Assembly: GCF_022832375.1 (NCBI RefSeq)
Contig: NZ_JALHLG010000018.1
Coordinates: forward strand, 52,412 to 116,411
From: Novosphingobium beihaiense
Lineage (GTDB): Bacteria; Pseudomonadota; Alphaproteobacteria; Sphingomonadales; Sphingomonadaceae
Reading direction: 5' to 3'
DNA: 64,000 nucleotides
Position numbers and translations under genes: made by a program. The notes under the pieces were generated by a model. That model had not been told where the DNA came from. It worked only from the letters and a program-made list of their open reading frames with translations, and ran no database searches. Position 1 is the stretch's first letter. Each line of letters begins with the position of its first letter. Positions 24,684 through 34,156 of this stretch are shown piece by piece.

Positions 24684-26144
24684 TCAGGCCAGTCCGGTAA
24701 GGACCGCGAGGCCCAGGAACGAGAAGAAGCCCATCACGTCGGTGGCCGTCGTCACAAACACGGCCGAGGACACGGCCGGATCGACCTTGAACCGGGTGAG
24801 CGTGACCGGCACGAGAATGCCCGCGAGCCCGGCGACGAGGTTGTTCACGACCATGGCCGCCGCGATCACCGCGCCGAGGTGCGGGTTGGCGAACAGCAGT
24901 CCGGTGCCAAGCCCGGTCAGCATGCCGAGCGCGGCGCCGTTGGCCAGCGCGATGCGGAATTCGCGCAGGATCATCCGCACGGTGTTCGAATCGGTCAGCT
25001 GGTTGGTGGCGATCGCGCGCACCACCACCGCGAGCGTCTGGGTGCCGGCATTGCCGCCCATGCCCGAAACGATCGGCATCAACACTGCGAGCAGAGCGAA
25101 CTTCGCGATCGCGCCCTGGAACAGGCCGACCACGGAGGAAGCGAGAATGGCGGTCGCGAGGTTGACGACCAGCCAGGTCAGGCGGGCGCGCACCGTCAGC
25201 AGGATCGGCTCGTTGATGTCGCCGTCACCTGCACCCGAGAGCAGCAGGGTATCCTCGCCCGCTTCTTCCTGAATGATGTGGACGATGTCGTCGACGGTGA
25301 TCTGGCCGATCAGGCGGCCCGAATCGTCGGTCACGGCGGCGGAGATCAGTGCGTATTTCTGGAAGCGCAGCGCGACTTCCTCCTGATCCATGCCGACGGG
25401 GATCAGGGTTTGGTCGCGCTTCATCACGTCGTAGAGCGGGATGTTGCGCGGACAGCGCAGGATCCACGACAGCGCGCATGTGCCGACCGGGTGATGCAGC
25501 GCGTCGACGCAGAACACTTCCCAGAATTCGGTGGGCAGTTCGCGGTGTTCGCGCAGGAAGTCTATCAGGTCGCCGACCGTCATCGTTTCGGGCACCGCGA
25601 CGAATTCGCGGCTCATCAGGCGCCCGGCGGATTCCTCGGGATAGGCCAGCGCCGATTCGATGGCGGCGCGGTCTTCCGGCTCCATTTCGGCGAGGACGGC
25701 CTGCTGGTCGTCCTCGTCGAGGTCCTCCAGCATGGCGACGGCGTCGTCGGTTTCGAGCTGTTCGGCGATGTCGGCGACGACATCGGCGGGCAGCGCCTCG
25801 ACCAGCAGTTCGCGAACCCAGTCGTTGAGTTCGGCAATGACCTCGACGCCCATGAGGTCGCGGATAGCCCGTGCGAGGGGCAGGCGTTCGTCGGCGTCGA
25901 CCAGCTCGAACAGGTCGGCGATGTCGGCGGGGTGCAGCGGTTCGACGAGGTCGTAGGCGCGGTCGAAGTCTTCCTCGTCCAGCGCGTCCTTCACGGCGCG
26001 GACGAATTCGCCCTTCAGCCGGTTTTCCTCGTCGTGGCTTTCGCTTTCGGCTTCGCTGTCCGGACCGGGCTCGGCGCCGTGTCCGGACGCGGCGCGGGTG
26101 GCCTCGTCTTCGATCACGTCATCCTTGAGGTCCGCATCGCCCAT
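24684..26144 (-). CDS. mgtE: Magnesium transporter MgtE
   Basis: A 486-residue MgtE channel. The acidic N-domain (LHPADIADLFELVDADERLPLARAI), a CBS pair (MSREFVAVPETMTVGDLIDFL, and QITVDDIVHIIQEE) and five C-terminal membrane helices (GNAGTQTLAVVVRAIA marks the pore entrance) follow the family order. CBS domains sense intracellular magnesium. An ATG seven codons further upstream is possible, but 26144 gives the better family alignment. The acidic N-terminal tail (about 50 residues) is longer than usual. Confidence 0.92.
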   Translation of the reverse strand: MGDADLKDDVIEDEATRAASGHGAEPGPDSEAESESHDEENRLKGEFVRAVKDALDEEDFDRAYDLVEPLHPADIADLFELVDADERLPLARAIRDLMGVEVIAELNDWVRELLVEALPADVVADIAEQLETDDAVAMLEDLDEDDQQAVLAEMEPEDRAAIESALAYPEESAGRLMSREFVAVPETMTVGDLIDFLREHRELPTEFWEVFCVDALHHPVGTCALSWILRCPRNIPLYDVMKRDQTLIPVGMDQEEVALRFQKYALISAAVTDDSGRLIGQITVDDIVHIIQEEAGEDTLLLSGAGDGDINEPILLTVRARLTWLVVNLATAILASSVVGLFQGAIAKFALLAVLMPIVSGMGGNAGTQTLAVVVRAIATNQLTDSNTVRMILREFRIALANGAALGMLTGLGTGLLFANPHLGAVIAAAMVVNNLVAGLAGILVPVTLTRFKVDPAVSSAVFVTTATDVMGFFSFLGLAVLTGLA

Positions 26145-26330
26145 AGCAGCCGGTCTACGCAGCAATTTCGCAATTGCAACAGCGGGACGGCGCGCAGTGG
26201 AAATGGTCCGGGGGATTTCCGCCGGGAGTGAGGGCGGGGCCTATCGAAAACGTGACATTGGCGGCATGGGCCCTATATCGGGCGCCAAGACGATCCGCGC
26301 CCCTGGCCGGGGGCAGGCAACAGGAGATAT

Positions 26331-26801
26331 ATGATGGCCGACGAATTTCTGACGCTCACCCTCGACACCGGCGAAAGCCAGGGCGACGTCAAGATCAAGC
26401 TGCGCCCCGATCTGGCCCCCGGCCATGTCGAGCGGATCAAGGAACTGGCAGGCGAAGGCTTCTACAACGGTGTGAAGTTCCACCGCGTGATCCCCGGCTT
26501 CATGGCGCAGGGCGGCTGCCCGCACGGCACCGGCACCGGCGGTTCGGACAAGCCCGACCTGCAGGCCGAATTCAACGCCGAGCCGCATGTGCGCGGCGTG
26601 TGCTCGATGGCCCGCACCAGCGCGCCGCACTCGGCCAACAGCCAGTTCTTCATCGTGTTCGACGACGCTACGTTCCTCGACAAGCAGTACACCGTCTGGG
26701 GCCAGGTGGTCGAAGGCATGGAACTGGTCGACGCGCTGCCCAAGGGCGAGCCGCCGCGCGAGCCGGGCACGATCGTCAAAGCGACCGTTTCGGAAGGCTG
26801 A
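26331..26801 (+). CDS. Peptidyl-prolyl cis-trans isomerase (cyclophilin)
   Basis: A 156-residue cyclophilin that catalyses proline isomerisation. Signature blocks are YNGVKFHRVIPGFMAQGGCP, FNAEPHVRGVCSMART, SANSQFFIVF and YTVWGQVVEGM. No signal peptide is present, so it is cytoplasmic like PpiB. An ATG follows directly and either can start translation. A strong hairpin with a T-run ends the transcript just downstream. Confidence 0.92.
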   Translation: MMADEFLTLTLDTGESQGDVKIKLRPDLAPGHVERIKELAGEGFYNGVKFHRVIPGFMAQGGCPHGTGTGGSDKPDLQAEFNAEPHVRGVCSMARTSAPHSANSQFFIVFDDATFLDKQYTVWGQVVEGMELVDALPKGEPPREPGTIVKATVSEG

Positions 26802-26820
26802 TCCCTTTCGCAGGCGAACA

Positions 26821-26852
26821 GAAAAGGGCGGTCCGCAAGGGCCGCCCTTTTT
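26821..26852. terminator. Rho-independent terminator after cyclophilin gene
   Basis: AAAGGGCGG and CCGCCCTTT form a GC-rich stem with a short GCAAG-type loop, followed by a T-run on the plus strand and preceded by an A-run, so it can stop transcription from both directions. It lies between the cyclophilin gene and the convergent DUF2059-like gene. Confidence 0.85.
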
Positions 26853-26879
26853 CATGATGCGGGTTTCGTGGCCGGGGAC

Positions 26880-27632
26880 TTACTGCCCCCTGGCCGCTTC
26901 CTGCTTTTCCAGCTCGGTTTCGGAAAGGCCGAGGATTTTGGCCAGCTTCGTCTTTTCCGCTTTGCTGAGATCAGCGAACTTGCGCGGTTTGGGCAGGTCG
27001 GCGGTGGCGGTTTTCACCTTTTCCATGATCGCGGGCATCTGCTTCATCATCTTCGGCATGAAGGCCTGCATCTTTGCCATGACCTGCGGCGACATCATGA
27101 TCAGATAGGAATCGGCGGCATATTCCTTGCCCGTGGGTGTGGCGAAAAAGGCATTGAGTTCGCCGAGCTGCTTCACGTCGAACTTCTCGGCATAGGCCTG
27201 GGCGAGCCCGTCGCGGATGTCCGGCTCGAACTCGGTCATGATCCCGGCCATCTGGGACATCATCGTATGCGTGATGATGCTTGTCCGCTCCTTGTAGGAG
27301 GGATCGTAGATCTCCATGATTTCCGCCATCGAGGCCGAGCTGAGCTTGCTGGTATCGACACCGCCGATCCCGGCCAGATCCTTGAGTGGCATCTTGAGCA
27401 TGGAATCCATGATGGAATCCATGATCTTGTCCATCGTGCCGTTCATGATCCGGGCGTAGGTTCCTGCGGGGAAGACATAGTCGACCGTCTGCCGCGCGGC
27501 GGCGAGGCGTGCCGGATCGGCCGGAACTTCACTGACTGTGGCAGGGGCTGTGGCAGGAGCCGCTTCGGCAGCGAGGGCAGGAGCGGCCGCAAGCAGGGCG
27601 GGCACAGAAAGAGCAGCGAAGAGCCGGGACAT
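26880..27632 (-). CDS. Exported DUF2059-like protein
   Basis: A 250-residue protein with a signal peptide (RLFAALSVPALLAAAPALAA) and a helical body rich in Met, Lys and Ala: FAGTYARIMNGTM-type start, then repeated MDKIMDSIMDSMLKM and YAEKFDVKQLGELNAFFATPTGKEYAA. The last block is the DUF2059 core found in periplasmic proteins of alphaproteobacteria. Function is unknown. Conserved short charged repeats near residue 65-80 are unusual but fit a helix. Confidence 0.7.
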   Translation of the reverse strand: MSRLFAALSVPALLAAAPALAAEAAPATAPATVSEVPADPARLAAARQTVDYVFPAGTYARIMNGTMDKIMDSIMDSMLKMPLKDLAGIGGVDTSKLSSASMAEIMEIYDPSYKERTSIITHTMMSQMAGIMTEFEPDIRDGLAQAYAEKFDVKQLGELNAFFATPTGKEYAADSYLIMMSPQVMAKMQAFMPKMMKQMPAIMEKVKTATADLPKPRKFADLSKAEKTKLAKILGLSETELEKQEAARGQ

Positions 27633-27714
27633 GGTAATTCTCCAAGGGGGCAGGGGAGCCTCGATTGGCGGGGGATACTATCAATTCATTGTAAAACTGC
27701 GACAATCTTCCCGG

Positions 27715-28599
27715 TCAGAGAGCGGCCTGCAGCAGCCACTCGTGGAAGATCCGCACGGGGCGGGATTCCAGCGCCTTGGGCTTGCAGATGAACCAGTAGC
27801 GGTAGGGGCTTTCGATATCGATATCGAACAGGCGGGCCAGCCGGTTGTCGTGCGACCGGCGAAAGTGATCGTCGTGCATGATCGCGATGCCGAGGCCCTG
27901 TGCCGCCGCTTCCAGCACCAGCTGGCCGGAATCGAACTTGTCGATCGCGGCGGGCTCCAGGCCGGGCATGCCGATGGCCTTCTTCCAGGCATCGAGGCTT
28001 TCGGGCAGGTCCTGATGGATCAGGAAGGTCTGCTTCGACAGCGATTTCTCATCCGGCACCGGGCCGATCTCGGCGGCCATGTCGGGCGAGACGATGCCGT
28101 AGACTTTGTTGTGATCGAGCTGGATGCGGTAGAACGCGGGATCGGGTTCCTTGGACAGCACGATTGCCGCGTCCAGCGTGTCGCCCACGCGGTCTTCCGA
28201 ATGGGCGGCAGTGTCGATGTCGATGTGCAGGCGCGGGTGCAGCTTGCGCAGTTCGGGCAGGCGCGGGAACAGCCGCTGGCCGCCGAACAGCGAAGGCACG
28301 CCCAGATGCAGGCGCAGCACCTGCCCGCGGTCGATCTGGGCTTCCACCGCTTCGGCCAGCTCTTCCAGCTTGGGGCCGATGGCGTTGTAGAAGGCCTGGC
28401 CTTCGTCGGTCAGCTTCATCGACTGGTGCTGGCGCGTGAACAGGCGCTTTCCGGTGAAATCCTCCAGCGCGGCCACGCGGCGCGAAAGGGCGGAGGGGGA
28501 CAGCGCCAGTTCATTGGCCGCGGCTTTGGCGGAACCGAGGCGGACAACACGCACGAAAGCTTCAAGCGCGCGCAGGGGGGGGAGTCGGCGTACAGGCAA
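27715..28599 (-). CDS. LysR-type transcriptional regulator
   Basis: A 294-residue LysR regulator. The N-terminal helix-turn-helix reads LGSAKAAANELALSPSALSRRVAALEDFTGKRLFTR, followed by a GcvA-like effector domain. The inducer and target genes are not obvious; the divergent region upstream faces no gene, and the next gene upstream on the same strand is corC, so it may act elsewhere. The start fits the family because the HTH begins about residue 20. Confidence 0.9.
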   Translation of the reverse strand: MPVRRLPPLRALEAFVRVVRLGSAKAAANELALSPSALSRRVAALEDFTGKRLFTRQHQSMKLTDEGQAFYNAIGPKLEELAEAVEAQIDRGQVLRLHLGVPSLFGGQRLFPRLPELRKLHPRLHIDIDTAAHSEDRVGDTLDAAIVLSKEPDPAFYRIQLDHNKVYGIVSPDMAAEIGPVPDEKSLSKQTFLIHQDLPESLDAWKKAIGMPGLEPAAIDKFDSGQLVLEAAAQGLGIAIMHDDHFRRSHDNRLARLFDIDIESPYRYWFICKPKALESRPVRIFHEWLLQAAL

Positions 28600-28666
28600 G
28601 ATTCGTCTTTTCGTCGGGGTTGCTGGATACGCAATCTGCGATGCAGATCATGCAACCATATGTGCG

Positions 28667-29587
28667 CTAATCCGCCGCGTTTTCCAAGTCCCACTGTGGC
28701 GGATGGAGGCGCAAACGCGTCACATGACGCTCATTCCCGTCGATAACTTCGATCTGCCAGCCGCTCTGGTGGGTGAGCACGGTGCCGACTTCGGGCACCT
28801 TTTCGGCCAGCACGAACGTCAGGCCGCCCAGAGTGTCGACCGATTCTTCCACTTCGGCAAGGCGCGGGTCGATTCGTTCGGCCACGTCTTCCAGCTCGGC
28901 ACGGGCATCGGCTTCCCACACGCCGTCTTCCAGCGGGACCAGCAGGTCTTCCGGCGCATCGTCGTGCTCGTCCTCGATCTCGCCGACGATTTCCTCGACC
29001 AGATCCTCGATGGTGATGATGCCGTCGGTGCCGGTATATTCGTCGATCACCACGGCGAGGTGCACGCGCTGGGCGCGCATGTCGGCCAGCACGTCGAGCG
29101 CGCCGCGCGATTGCGGCACATAGAGCGGCTGGCGCAGCAGCGTGATCCAGTCATCCGGCCGGGTACCGCGCGCGAGGTGCGAGAACACGTCCTTGATGTG
29201 GAGCATGCCCTTCACGTCATCCAGCGATTCGCCGTAGACCGGCATGCGCGAATGGCCATGCTCGGCAAAGGCCTCGACGACGTCTTCCCACGAAGCGGAG
29301 GCAGGCAGCGCGATGATCTCACCGCGCGGGATCGCCACGTCGTCGGCATCGTGCTCGCTGAAATGCAGCAGGTTGCGCAGCATCTGGCGTTCGAGCGGCG
29401 AAAGGTCGCCGTTGGCGGGGCTTTCGCCGTCCGCCTCGCCTTCGTGCTCGTTGATGACATCCTCGATCTGCGCGCGCAGCGACTGATCGCCTTCGGGATG
29501 GAACAGTCTCTTGATGACACGCAAAAGCGTGCCGCTACTGTCGCCTTCTCCCGAGCCGGTCTCGGTGTGGCGGCCATTGTCGGCCAT
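28667..29587 (-). CDS. corC: CorC/HlyC family protein with CBS domains
   Basis: A 306-residue protein with an acidic N-terminus, paired CBS domains (VAIPRGEIIALPASASWEDVVEAF, VYGESLDDVKGMLHIKDVF, LVEEIVGEIEDEHD) and a C-terminal CorC_HlyC domain ending GNERHVTRLRLHPP. It lacks the DUF21 membrane part seen in longer family members. The order phoH-ybeY-corC on one strand is typical for alphaproteobacteria. The stop of ybeY lies 23 bp before its start. Its role in magnesium/cobalt efflux or rRNA-processing linked regulation is inferred from neighbours. Confidence 0.88.
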   Translation of the reverse strand: MADNGRHTETGSGEGDSSGTLLRVIKRLFHPEGDQSLRAQIEDVINEHEGEADGESPANGDLSPLERQMLRNLLHFSEHDADDVAIPRGEIIALPASASWEDVVEAFAEHGHSRMPVYGESLDDVKGMLHIKDVFSHLARGTRPDDWITLLRQPLYVPQSRGALDVLADMRAQRVHLAVVIDEYTGTDGIITIEDLVEEIVGEIEDEHDDAPEDLLVPLEDGVWEADARAELEDVAERIDPRLAEVEESVDTLGGLTFVLAEKVPEVGTVLTHQSGWQIEVIDGNERHVTRLRLHPPQWDLENAAD

Positions 29588-29610
29588 CGTATCTGGTTAT
29601 CCCCTGAAGT

Positions 29611-30102
29611 CTAAGTTCGGTCCCCATATGGGTCGGCAATGCCCAGAATCGCAAGAGCCTTTGTTTCAAGTGCTTCCATTGCCTCGGCATCGGCATCGGA
29701 AATCTCGTGATCGTGGCCGGCCAGATGGAGCAATCCGTGGACGATCAGGTGGGCAGCGTGGTGCTCCACGCAAACGCCCTTTTCCGCCGCCTCGCGCGTG
29801 CAAGTCTCATGCGCCAGGGCAATATCGCCCAGCATTTCCGGCGGCCCGTCGGGGGCTAGATCGAGCAGGTCCGCGCGTTCCAGCATGGGGAAGGAAAGCA
29901 CGTTGGTGGGCTTGTCCTTGGCCCGCCATTCGCGGTTGAGGACGTGCACTTCCGCGTCCGAAGTGAACAGCACGCTGGCGATCAGGCGCGGATTGCCGAG
30001 TTCGGGGGCGGCCTGCTGGAGCGCTTCGAGTGCACCTTCGGCAAGGTCGGCCCAGTCGGTCCCAGCGGGCCAAGGGGCTTCGATATCGATTTCGAGGGTC
30101 AT
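29611..30102 (-). CDS. ybeY: Endoribonuclease YbeY
   Basis: A 163-residue metal-dependent endoribonuclease involved in 16S rRNA 3' maturation and ribosome quality control. The zinc-binding signature HGLLHLAGHDH (His122, His126, His132) and NREWRAKDKPTNVLSFP are intact. It belongs to the phoH-ybeY-corC cluster, but here two small genes and a REP-like repeat sit between it and phoH. Confidence 0.93.
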   Translation of the reverse strand: MTLEIDIEAPWPAGTDWADLAEGALEALQQAAPELGNPRLIASVLFTSDAEVHVLNREWRAKDKPTNVLSFPMLERADLLDLAPDGPPEMLGDIALAHETCTREAAEKGVCVEHHAAHLIVHGLLHLAGHDHEISDADAEAMEALETKALAILGIADPYGDRT

Positions 30103-30131
30103 CGGGGATGGCTTTACTCATGCGGCAGGGA

Positions 30132-30250
30132 GAAGAGAAGCGGGATCCCCGCCTTCGCGGGGATGACGGTGAATTAATTTGCCGACAAAGGCTTCCCATC
30201 CGCAAAACACCTCCGTCGCCCCCGCGAAGGCGGGGGCCCCGCTTTTCTTC
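30132..30250. repeat. REP-like inverted pair next to GIY-YIG gene
   Basis: Two 38-bp palindromic units face each other, at 30132-30169 and 30213-30250. The left reads AAGCGGGATCCCCGCCTTCG and the right, on the opposite strand, AAGCGGGGCCCCCGCCTTCG, with the flanks also matched. Each contains its own hairpin (CCCCGC-gaa-GGCGGGG type). The arrangement resembles BIME-like pairs of REP sequences. It sits directly upstream of the GIY-YIG gene and downstream of ybeY's start region. Confidence 0.75.
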
Positions 30251-30261
30251 AGGACGATGCA

Positions 30262-30561
30262 GTGCCCAAAGGCGGCTGGCTATACATGACGAGCGACCGC
30301 TATCGTGGCGGCATCTACACCGGCGTCACCGCGCATCTGCAACGCCGCATCTGGCAACATCGGGAGGGCACTGGCTCCCGGTTCGTGCGCCAGTACGGCT
30401 TCACCCGCCTTGTCTATGCGGAACGGTATGACGAAATCGAAGATGCGATCCGGAGGGAAAAGGCGATCAAGAAATGGCGGCGCGACTGGAAAATCCGGCT
30501 GATCGAGACGATGAACCCGGATTGGGAGGATATGTTCGAGTGTCTCGGAGGCGTTGTGTAA
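30262..30561 (+). CDS. GIY-YIG nuclease family protein (UPF0213-like)
   Basis: A 99-residue single-domain protein: WLYMTSDRYRGGIYTGVTAHLQRRIWQHREG is the GIY-YIG start, with the conserved RR and a terminal helix KAIKKWRRDWKIRLIE and conserved Glu before NPDW. The start is GTG at 30262, which places the family's first beta strand correctly; ATG at 30286 would delete it. It runs against the transcription of the phoH-ybeY cluster and is flanked by a REP-like inverted pair, which suggests insertion of a small mobile or selfish unit. Function of such stand-alone proteins is unclear. Confidence 0.8.
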   Translation: MPKGGWLYMTSDRYRGGIYTGVTAHLQRRIWQHREGTGSRFVRQYGFTRLVYAERYDEIEDAIRREKAIKKWRRDWKIRLIETMNPDWEDMFECLGGVV

Positions 30562-30654
30562 GGCGCAAGGAAACGGGCCCCGATTCCGCAATGTGACGAC
30601 GAAGTTTTTGAATTCGTCTGCCTTCGTATCCCCCGCGCCCGGATGCCTCGCCCG

Positions 30655-30915
30655 TCAGTCGGGCTTCAGCGCTTCCTCGATTTCAGCGGCCCATTTCTGG
30701 GCCAGCATTTCGATTTCGTCCGGGTTGAGAACCCACGTGCGGGTCTTCTGGCCCGGCCGGAAAGCCGGACGGGTCAGCAGCACGCGCGCCTGCGCTTTGG
30801 CGAAGGGCTTGAACAGGGAGAAGTGCGTGGCGCAATCGAAGATCGTGCCGATGATCGGTGTCTTGCCGTCCAGATCGATCAGCGTCGCGGGCTGATCCCA
30901 GGGGATGTTCATCAT
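30655..30915 (-). CDS. Small hypothetical protein between phoH and GIY-YIG gene
   Basis: An 86-residue soluble protein (TLIDLDGKTPIIGTIFDCATH, then RPGQKTRTWVLNPDEIEMLA) without a recognised domain. It lies on the phoH strand, 90 bp downstream of phoH, so it may be the last gene of that transcript before the opposite-strand GIY-YIG gene. Codon pattern and the lack of a competing frame support coding. An ATG follows directly after the first. Confidence 0.6.
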   Translation of the reverse strand: MMNIPWDQPATLIDLDGKTPIIGTIFDCATHFSLFKPFAKAQARVLLTRPAFRPGQKTRTWVLNPDEIEMLAQKWAAEIEEALKPD

Positions 30916-31005
30916 CAGACGCGCCTATCGTGCGATGACCGCAATGCAAAGCATGAAAGGGCAAGATAGCGAATGCAGGCCCGGGAAGCGCCGTTTCAGC
31001 CGCGA

Positions 31006-32025
31006 CTACTCCGCCTTGCTCTCATACGCCTCGACGATCCGCCCCACGATCGGATGGCGCACCACGTCGGCGGCGGTGAAGCGGGTGACGGCGATGTCTT
31101 CCACGCCTTCCAGCCGTTCCACCGCGTCGGCAAGGCCGCTCATGCGGTCGCCGCCGGGGATGTCGACCTGCCGCGGGTCGCCGCAGATCACCATGCGGCT
31201 GTTCTGGCCGAAGCGGGTGAGGAACATCTTCATCTGTTCGCGCGTGGTGTTCTGCGCTTCGTCGAGGATGACGAAGGCATCGGCCAGCGTGCGGCCGCGC
31301 ATGAAGGCAATGGGCGCGATCTCGATTTCGCCCGCCGCCAGGCGGCGCTCCACCTGTTCGGGCGGCATGCAATCATAGAGAGCGTCATAGAGCGGGCGCA
31401 GGTAAGGATCGACCTTGTCCTTCATGTCGCCGGGCAGGAAGCCCAGCTTCTCGCCCGCTTCCACGGCCGGGCGCGAGAGGATCAGGCGCTGCACCGATCC
31501 GGTCATCAATTGCGAAACCGCTTGGGCCACGGCGAGGTAGGTCTTGCCGGTGCCCGCCGGGCCGAGCGCGAAGATCACGTCGGCCTTGGCCAGCGCGCGC
31601 ATATATTCGATCTGCGTGGCCGAGCGCGGCACGATCGTTTTCTTGCGCGTGCGGATCATGATCGGCGGCGCGCCCGCATCGCCGGAAATGATGCCTTCCA
31701 GTGTGGGTTCGGAGGACATGGCGATCAGCGATTCGATGGCGCCGGAATCAAGATCCTGCCCCATTTCCAGCCGGTGATACATGCCTTTGAGCGTGTCGCG
31801 AGTGCGGGCCACGGCATCCTCGGGCCCTTCCACCTGGATCTTGTTGCCACGCGCGGAAATATAGACGCCGAGCCGGTTTTCCACTTGCACGAGATTGGAG
31901 TCGAACTGGCCGAACAGGGCCCCCAGCAGTGTCGGTTCGTCGAACTCAACCTCGACACGCGCCCGGCGATGGGTCTCGGGGCGGAACTGCGCCGTATTAT
32001 CGGCACGGGCTGCTTTTCGGGCCAT
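31006..32025 (-). CDS. ybeZ: PhoH-like ATPase
   Basis: A 339-residue PhoH family ATPase. It has a KH-like N-terminal segment (NRLGVYISARGNKIQVEGPEDA), Walker A GPAGTGKT, and Walker B-like DAFVILDEAQN, with the RNA/DNA-helicase-like ATPase core. An ATG at 32025 is chosen because AAAGGAG lies five bases before it; an earlier ATG exists. In the alphaproteobacterial order miaB-phoH-ybeY-corC, PhoH works with YbeY on RNA. Here the gene is separated from ybeY by two small genes and repeats. Confidence 0.92.
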   Translation of the reverse strand: MARKAARADNTAQFRPETHRRARVEVEFDEPTLLGALFGQFDSNLVQVENRLGVYISARGNKIQVEGPEDAVARTRDTLKGMYHRLEMGQDLDSGAIESLIAMSSEPTLEGIISGDAGAPPIMIRTRKKTIVPRSATQIEYMRALAKADVIFALGPAGTGKTYLAVAQAVSQLMTGSVQRLILSRPAVEAGEKLGFLPGDMKDKVDPYLRPLYDALYDCMPPEQVERRLAAGEIEIAPIAFMRGRTLADAFVILDEAQNTTREQMKMFLTRFGQNSRMVICGDPRQVDIPGGDRMSGLADAVERLEGVEDIAVTRFTAADVVRHPIVGRIVEAYESKAE

Positions 32026-32238
32026 GTGCTCCTTTCGAAACGAAGGAATTGTTCCTGTATTTATAGATACGGTCATGGCTGGCGTGCGCAAGCCATACTA
32101 CGGCGCGGGGCAGTGGATAAGTCTGGCGCGTCTCTGCGGGCCGGATCGGGGCCGGGCCGGGCTGCAACCGGGGCGGAACGTGGCGGCATGCGTCCATTTT
32201 CCTTGCGGTTTTCTGACGGGCAGGCCTAACCTGCTGGC

Positions 32239-32778
32239 ATGATGAAGCGGCTGAATATCCTCGTTATGCCTCTGGCGGCGATCCTCGCGCTGGCAGGCTG
32301 CAAGAAGAGCGAACCGGATGCCGGGCCCACCGCCCAGCCCAGCGAAGAGCCGGTGAAGCAGAGCGCCGAAAACTGGATCAAGGCCAATTATCAGGACATG
32401 GGCAAGCTGCTCTATGCCCAGGCCGAGACCGACCTCGATGGCGACGGCACGCCGGAGGTTCTCGCTTATGTCGGCGGGCCGATGATGTGCGGGACGGGCG
32501 GCTGCAATCTCGTGGTGCTGAAGCGCGATGGCTTGCAGTTTCGCAAGGTCAGCGAACTCAGCGTGGTGCAGCTTCCGGTGGGCGTGCTGGACAGCAAGAG
32601 CAACGGCTGGCGCGACCTGGCCGTCACCATCGCGGGCGGCGGCGTGCCCGCGCATATCGTGCGCCTGGCGTTCGACGGCAGCGGTTATCCCGATAACCCC
32701 ACCGTGTCGCCGGCAGAGGAAACCGATTCGATCGGGAGGGAACTGATCCCGCTCGAACCGCTCAAGCCAGTCGAATAG
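32239..32778 (+). CDS. Putative exported lipoprotein
   Basis: A 179-residue protein with a lipoprotein signal peptide (LNILVMPLAAILALAGC, lipobox LAGC, Cys21), then a low-complexity acidic segment and a globular core with DLDGDGTPEVLAYVGG and a Cys-containing MMCGTGGCNLVV block. The DGDG pattern hints at a calcium-binding loop. No family is recognised. It converges with miaB, with six bases between the stops. Confidence 0.6.
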   Translation: MMKRLNILVMPLAAILALAGCKKSEPDAGPTAQPSEEPVKQSAENWIKANYQDMGKLLYAQAETDLDGDGTPEVLAYVGGPMMCGTGGCNLVVLKRDGLQFRKVSELSVVQLPVGVLDSKSNGWRDLAVTIAGGGVPAHIVRLAFDGSGYPDNPTVSPAEETDSIGRELIPLEPLKPVE

Positions 32779-32784
32779 CGCAGG

Positions 32785-34119
32785 TCAGGCGGGCGCGGTT
32801 TCCAGCAGCTTCGCCGATATCGAATTCGGCCCCGCTTCGGTCAGTTCCACGCGCACGAGATCGCCCACTTGTGCCTCGCCGGTGAAGTGGACCGATTGCA
32901 GCCAGGGCGATTTGCCCAGCCACTGCCCGGGATGCTTGCCCTTGCGCTCCACCAGCACATCGCAGGTCTTGCCCACGCTGGCCGTGTTGAAAGCGAGCTG
33001 ATCGCGGTTGAGCGCGGCCTGCAGGCGCTGCAGCCGCTCGTCCATCACGGCGGCCGAAATCTGCGCGTCCATCGCCGCGGCGGGCGTGCCGGGGCGCGGC
33101 GAATACTTGAAGCTGAAGCACTGGGCATAGCCCACGGCATCGACCAGTTTCAGCGTATCCTCGAACTCGGCATCGCTCTCGCCCGGGAAGCCGACGATGA
33201 AGTCGCCTGAAAGCGCGATATCGGGCCGCGCGGCGCGGACCTGCTCCAGAATGCGCAGATAGCTTTCCACCGTGTGGCTGCGGTTCATCGCATTCAGCAC
33301 CCGGTCGTTGCCCGCCTGCACCGGCAGGTGGAGGAAGGGCATCAGCTTGGCCACTTCGCCATGGGCGGCGATCAGCCCCTCGGTCATGTCGTTGGGGTGG
33401 CTGGTCGTGTAACGGATGCGCGCCAGATCGGGAATTTCCGCCAGTTCGCGGATCAGCCCGTCTAGGCCGATGGCTTGCCCTTTCGCGTTCTCGCCAGTCC
33501 AGGCATTGACGTTCTGCCCCAGCAGCGTGATTTCGCGCGCGCCGCCATCGACGAGGCGTTTGGCTTCCTCGATCAGGTCCGCGTGCGGGCGCGAGACTTC
33601 GGCGCCGCGCGTATAGGGCACCACGCAATAGGTGCAGAACTTGTCGCACCCTTCCTGCACGGTGAGGAAGGCGGTGGGGCCCGAGCGGCGGCGTTTGGGC
33701 AGCGCGCCGAACTTGGTCTCGGCGGGCATGTCGGTATCAGTGACGCGCTGGCCGGCGGAGGCATCGCGGATCATCTCGGGCAGGCGGTGATAGGCCTGCG
33801 GGCCGACGACCATCTTCACCGATGGCGCGCGCGCCATGATCTCCTCGCCCTCCGCCTGCGCGACGCATCCGGCGACGGCGATCAGCGGGCTGGAGCCATC
33901 CTCGCGCCGCAAGCGGCCGATATCGGAATAGACCTTCTCGGCCGCCTTCTCGCGGATGTGGCAGGTGTTGAGCACCACGAGATCGGCATCCTCGCCCTCG
34001 GGGGCGGGCGCGATGCCCTGTTCGGCCAGCAGTTCGGCCATGCGATCGCCGTCATAGACGTTCATCTGGCAGCCGAAGCTCTTGACCCGGTAGGTCTTGG
34101 GAATCTGGTTAGGACGCAT
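32785..34119 (-). CDS. miaB: tRNA-2-methylthio-N6-dimethylallyladenosine synthase
   Basis: A 444-residue radical-SAM methylthiotransferase. The N-terminal cluster cysteines are in FGCQMN, NTCHIRE and GCVAQ, the radical-SAM motif is CDKFCTYC followed by VVPYTRG, and the C-terminal TRAM domain begins at about residue 385. It adds the 2-methylthio group to i6A37 of tRNAs. A start five codons upstream is also possible. It heads the strand that continues into phoH after a convergent lipoprotein gene. Confidence 0.95.
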   Translation of the reverse strand: MRPNQIPKTYRVKSFGCQMNVYDGDRMAELLAEQGIAPAPEGEDADLVVLNTCHIREKAAEKVYSDIGRLRREDGSSPLIAVAGCVAQAEGEEIMARAPSVKMVVGPQAYHRLPEMIRDASAGQRVTDTDMPAETKFGALPKRRRSGPTAFLTVQEGCDKFCTYCVVPYTRGAEVSRPHADLIEEAKRLVDGGAREITLLGQNVNAWTGENAKGQAIGLDGLIRELAEIPDLARIRYTTSHPNDMTEGLIAAHGEVAKLMPFLHLPVQAGNDRVLNAMNRSHTVESYLRILEQVRAARPDIALSGDFIVGFPGESDAEFEDTLKLVDAVGYAQCFSFKYSPRPGTPAAAMDAQISAAVMDERLQRLQAALNRDQLAFNTASVGKTCDVLVERKGKHPGQWLGKSPWLQSVHFTGEAQVGDLVRVELTEAGPNSISAKLLETAPA

Positions 34120-34156
34120 CGCGCGCCCGTACACGCGTTTGCGCCGGTTTTGAAGG

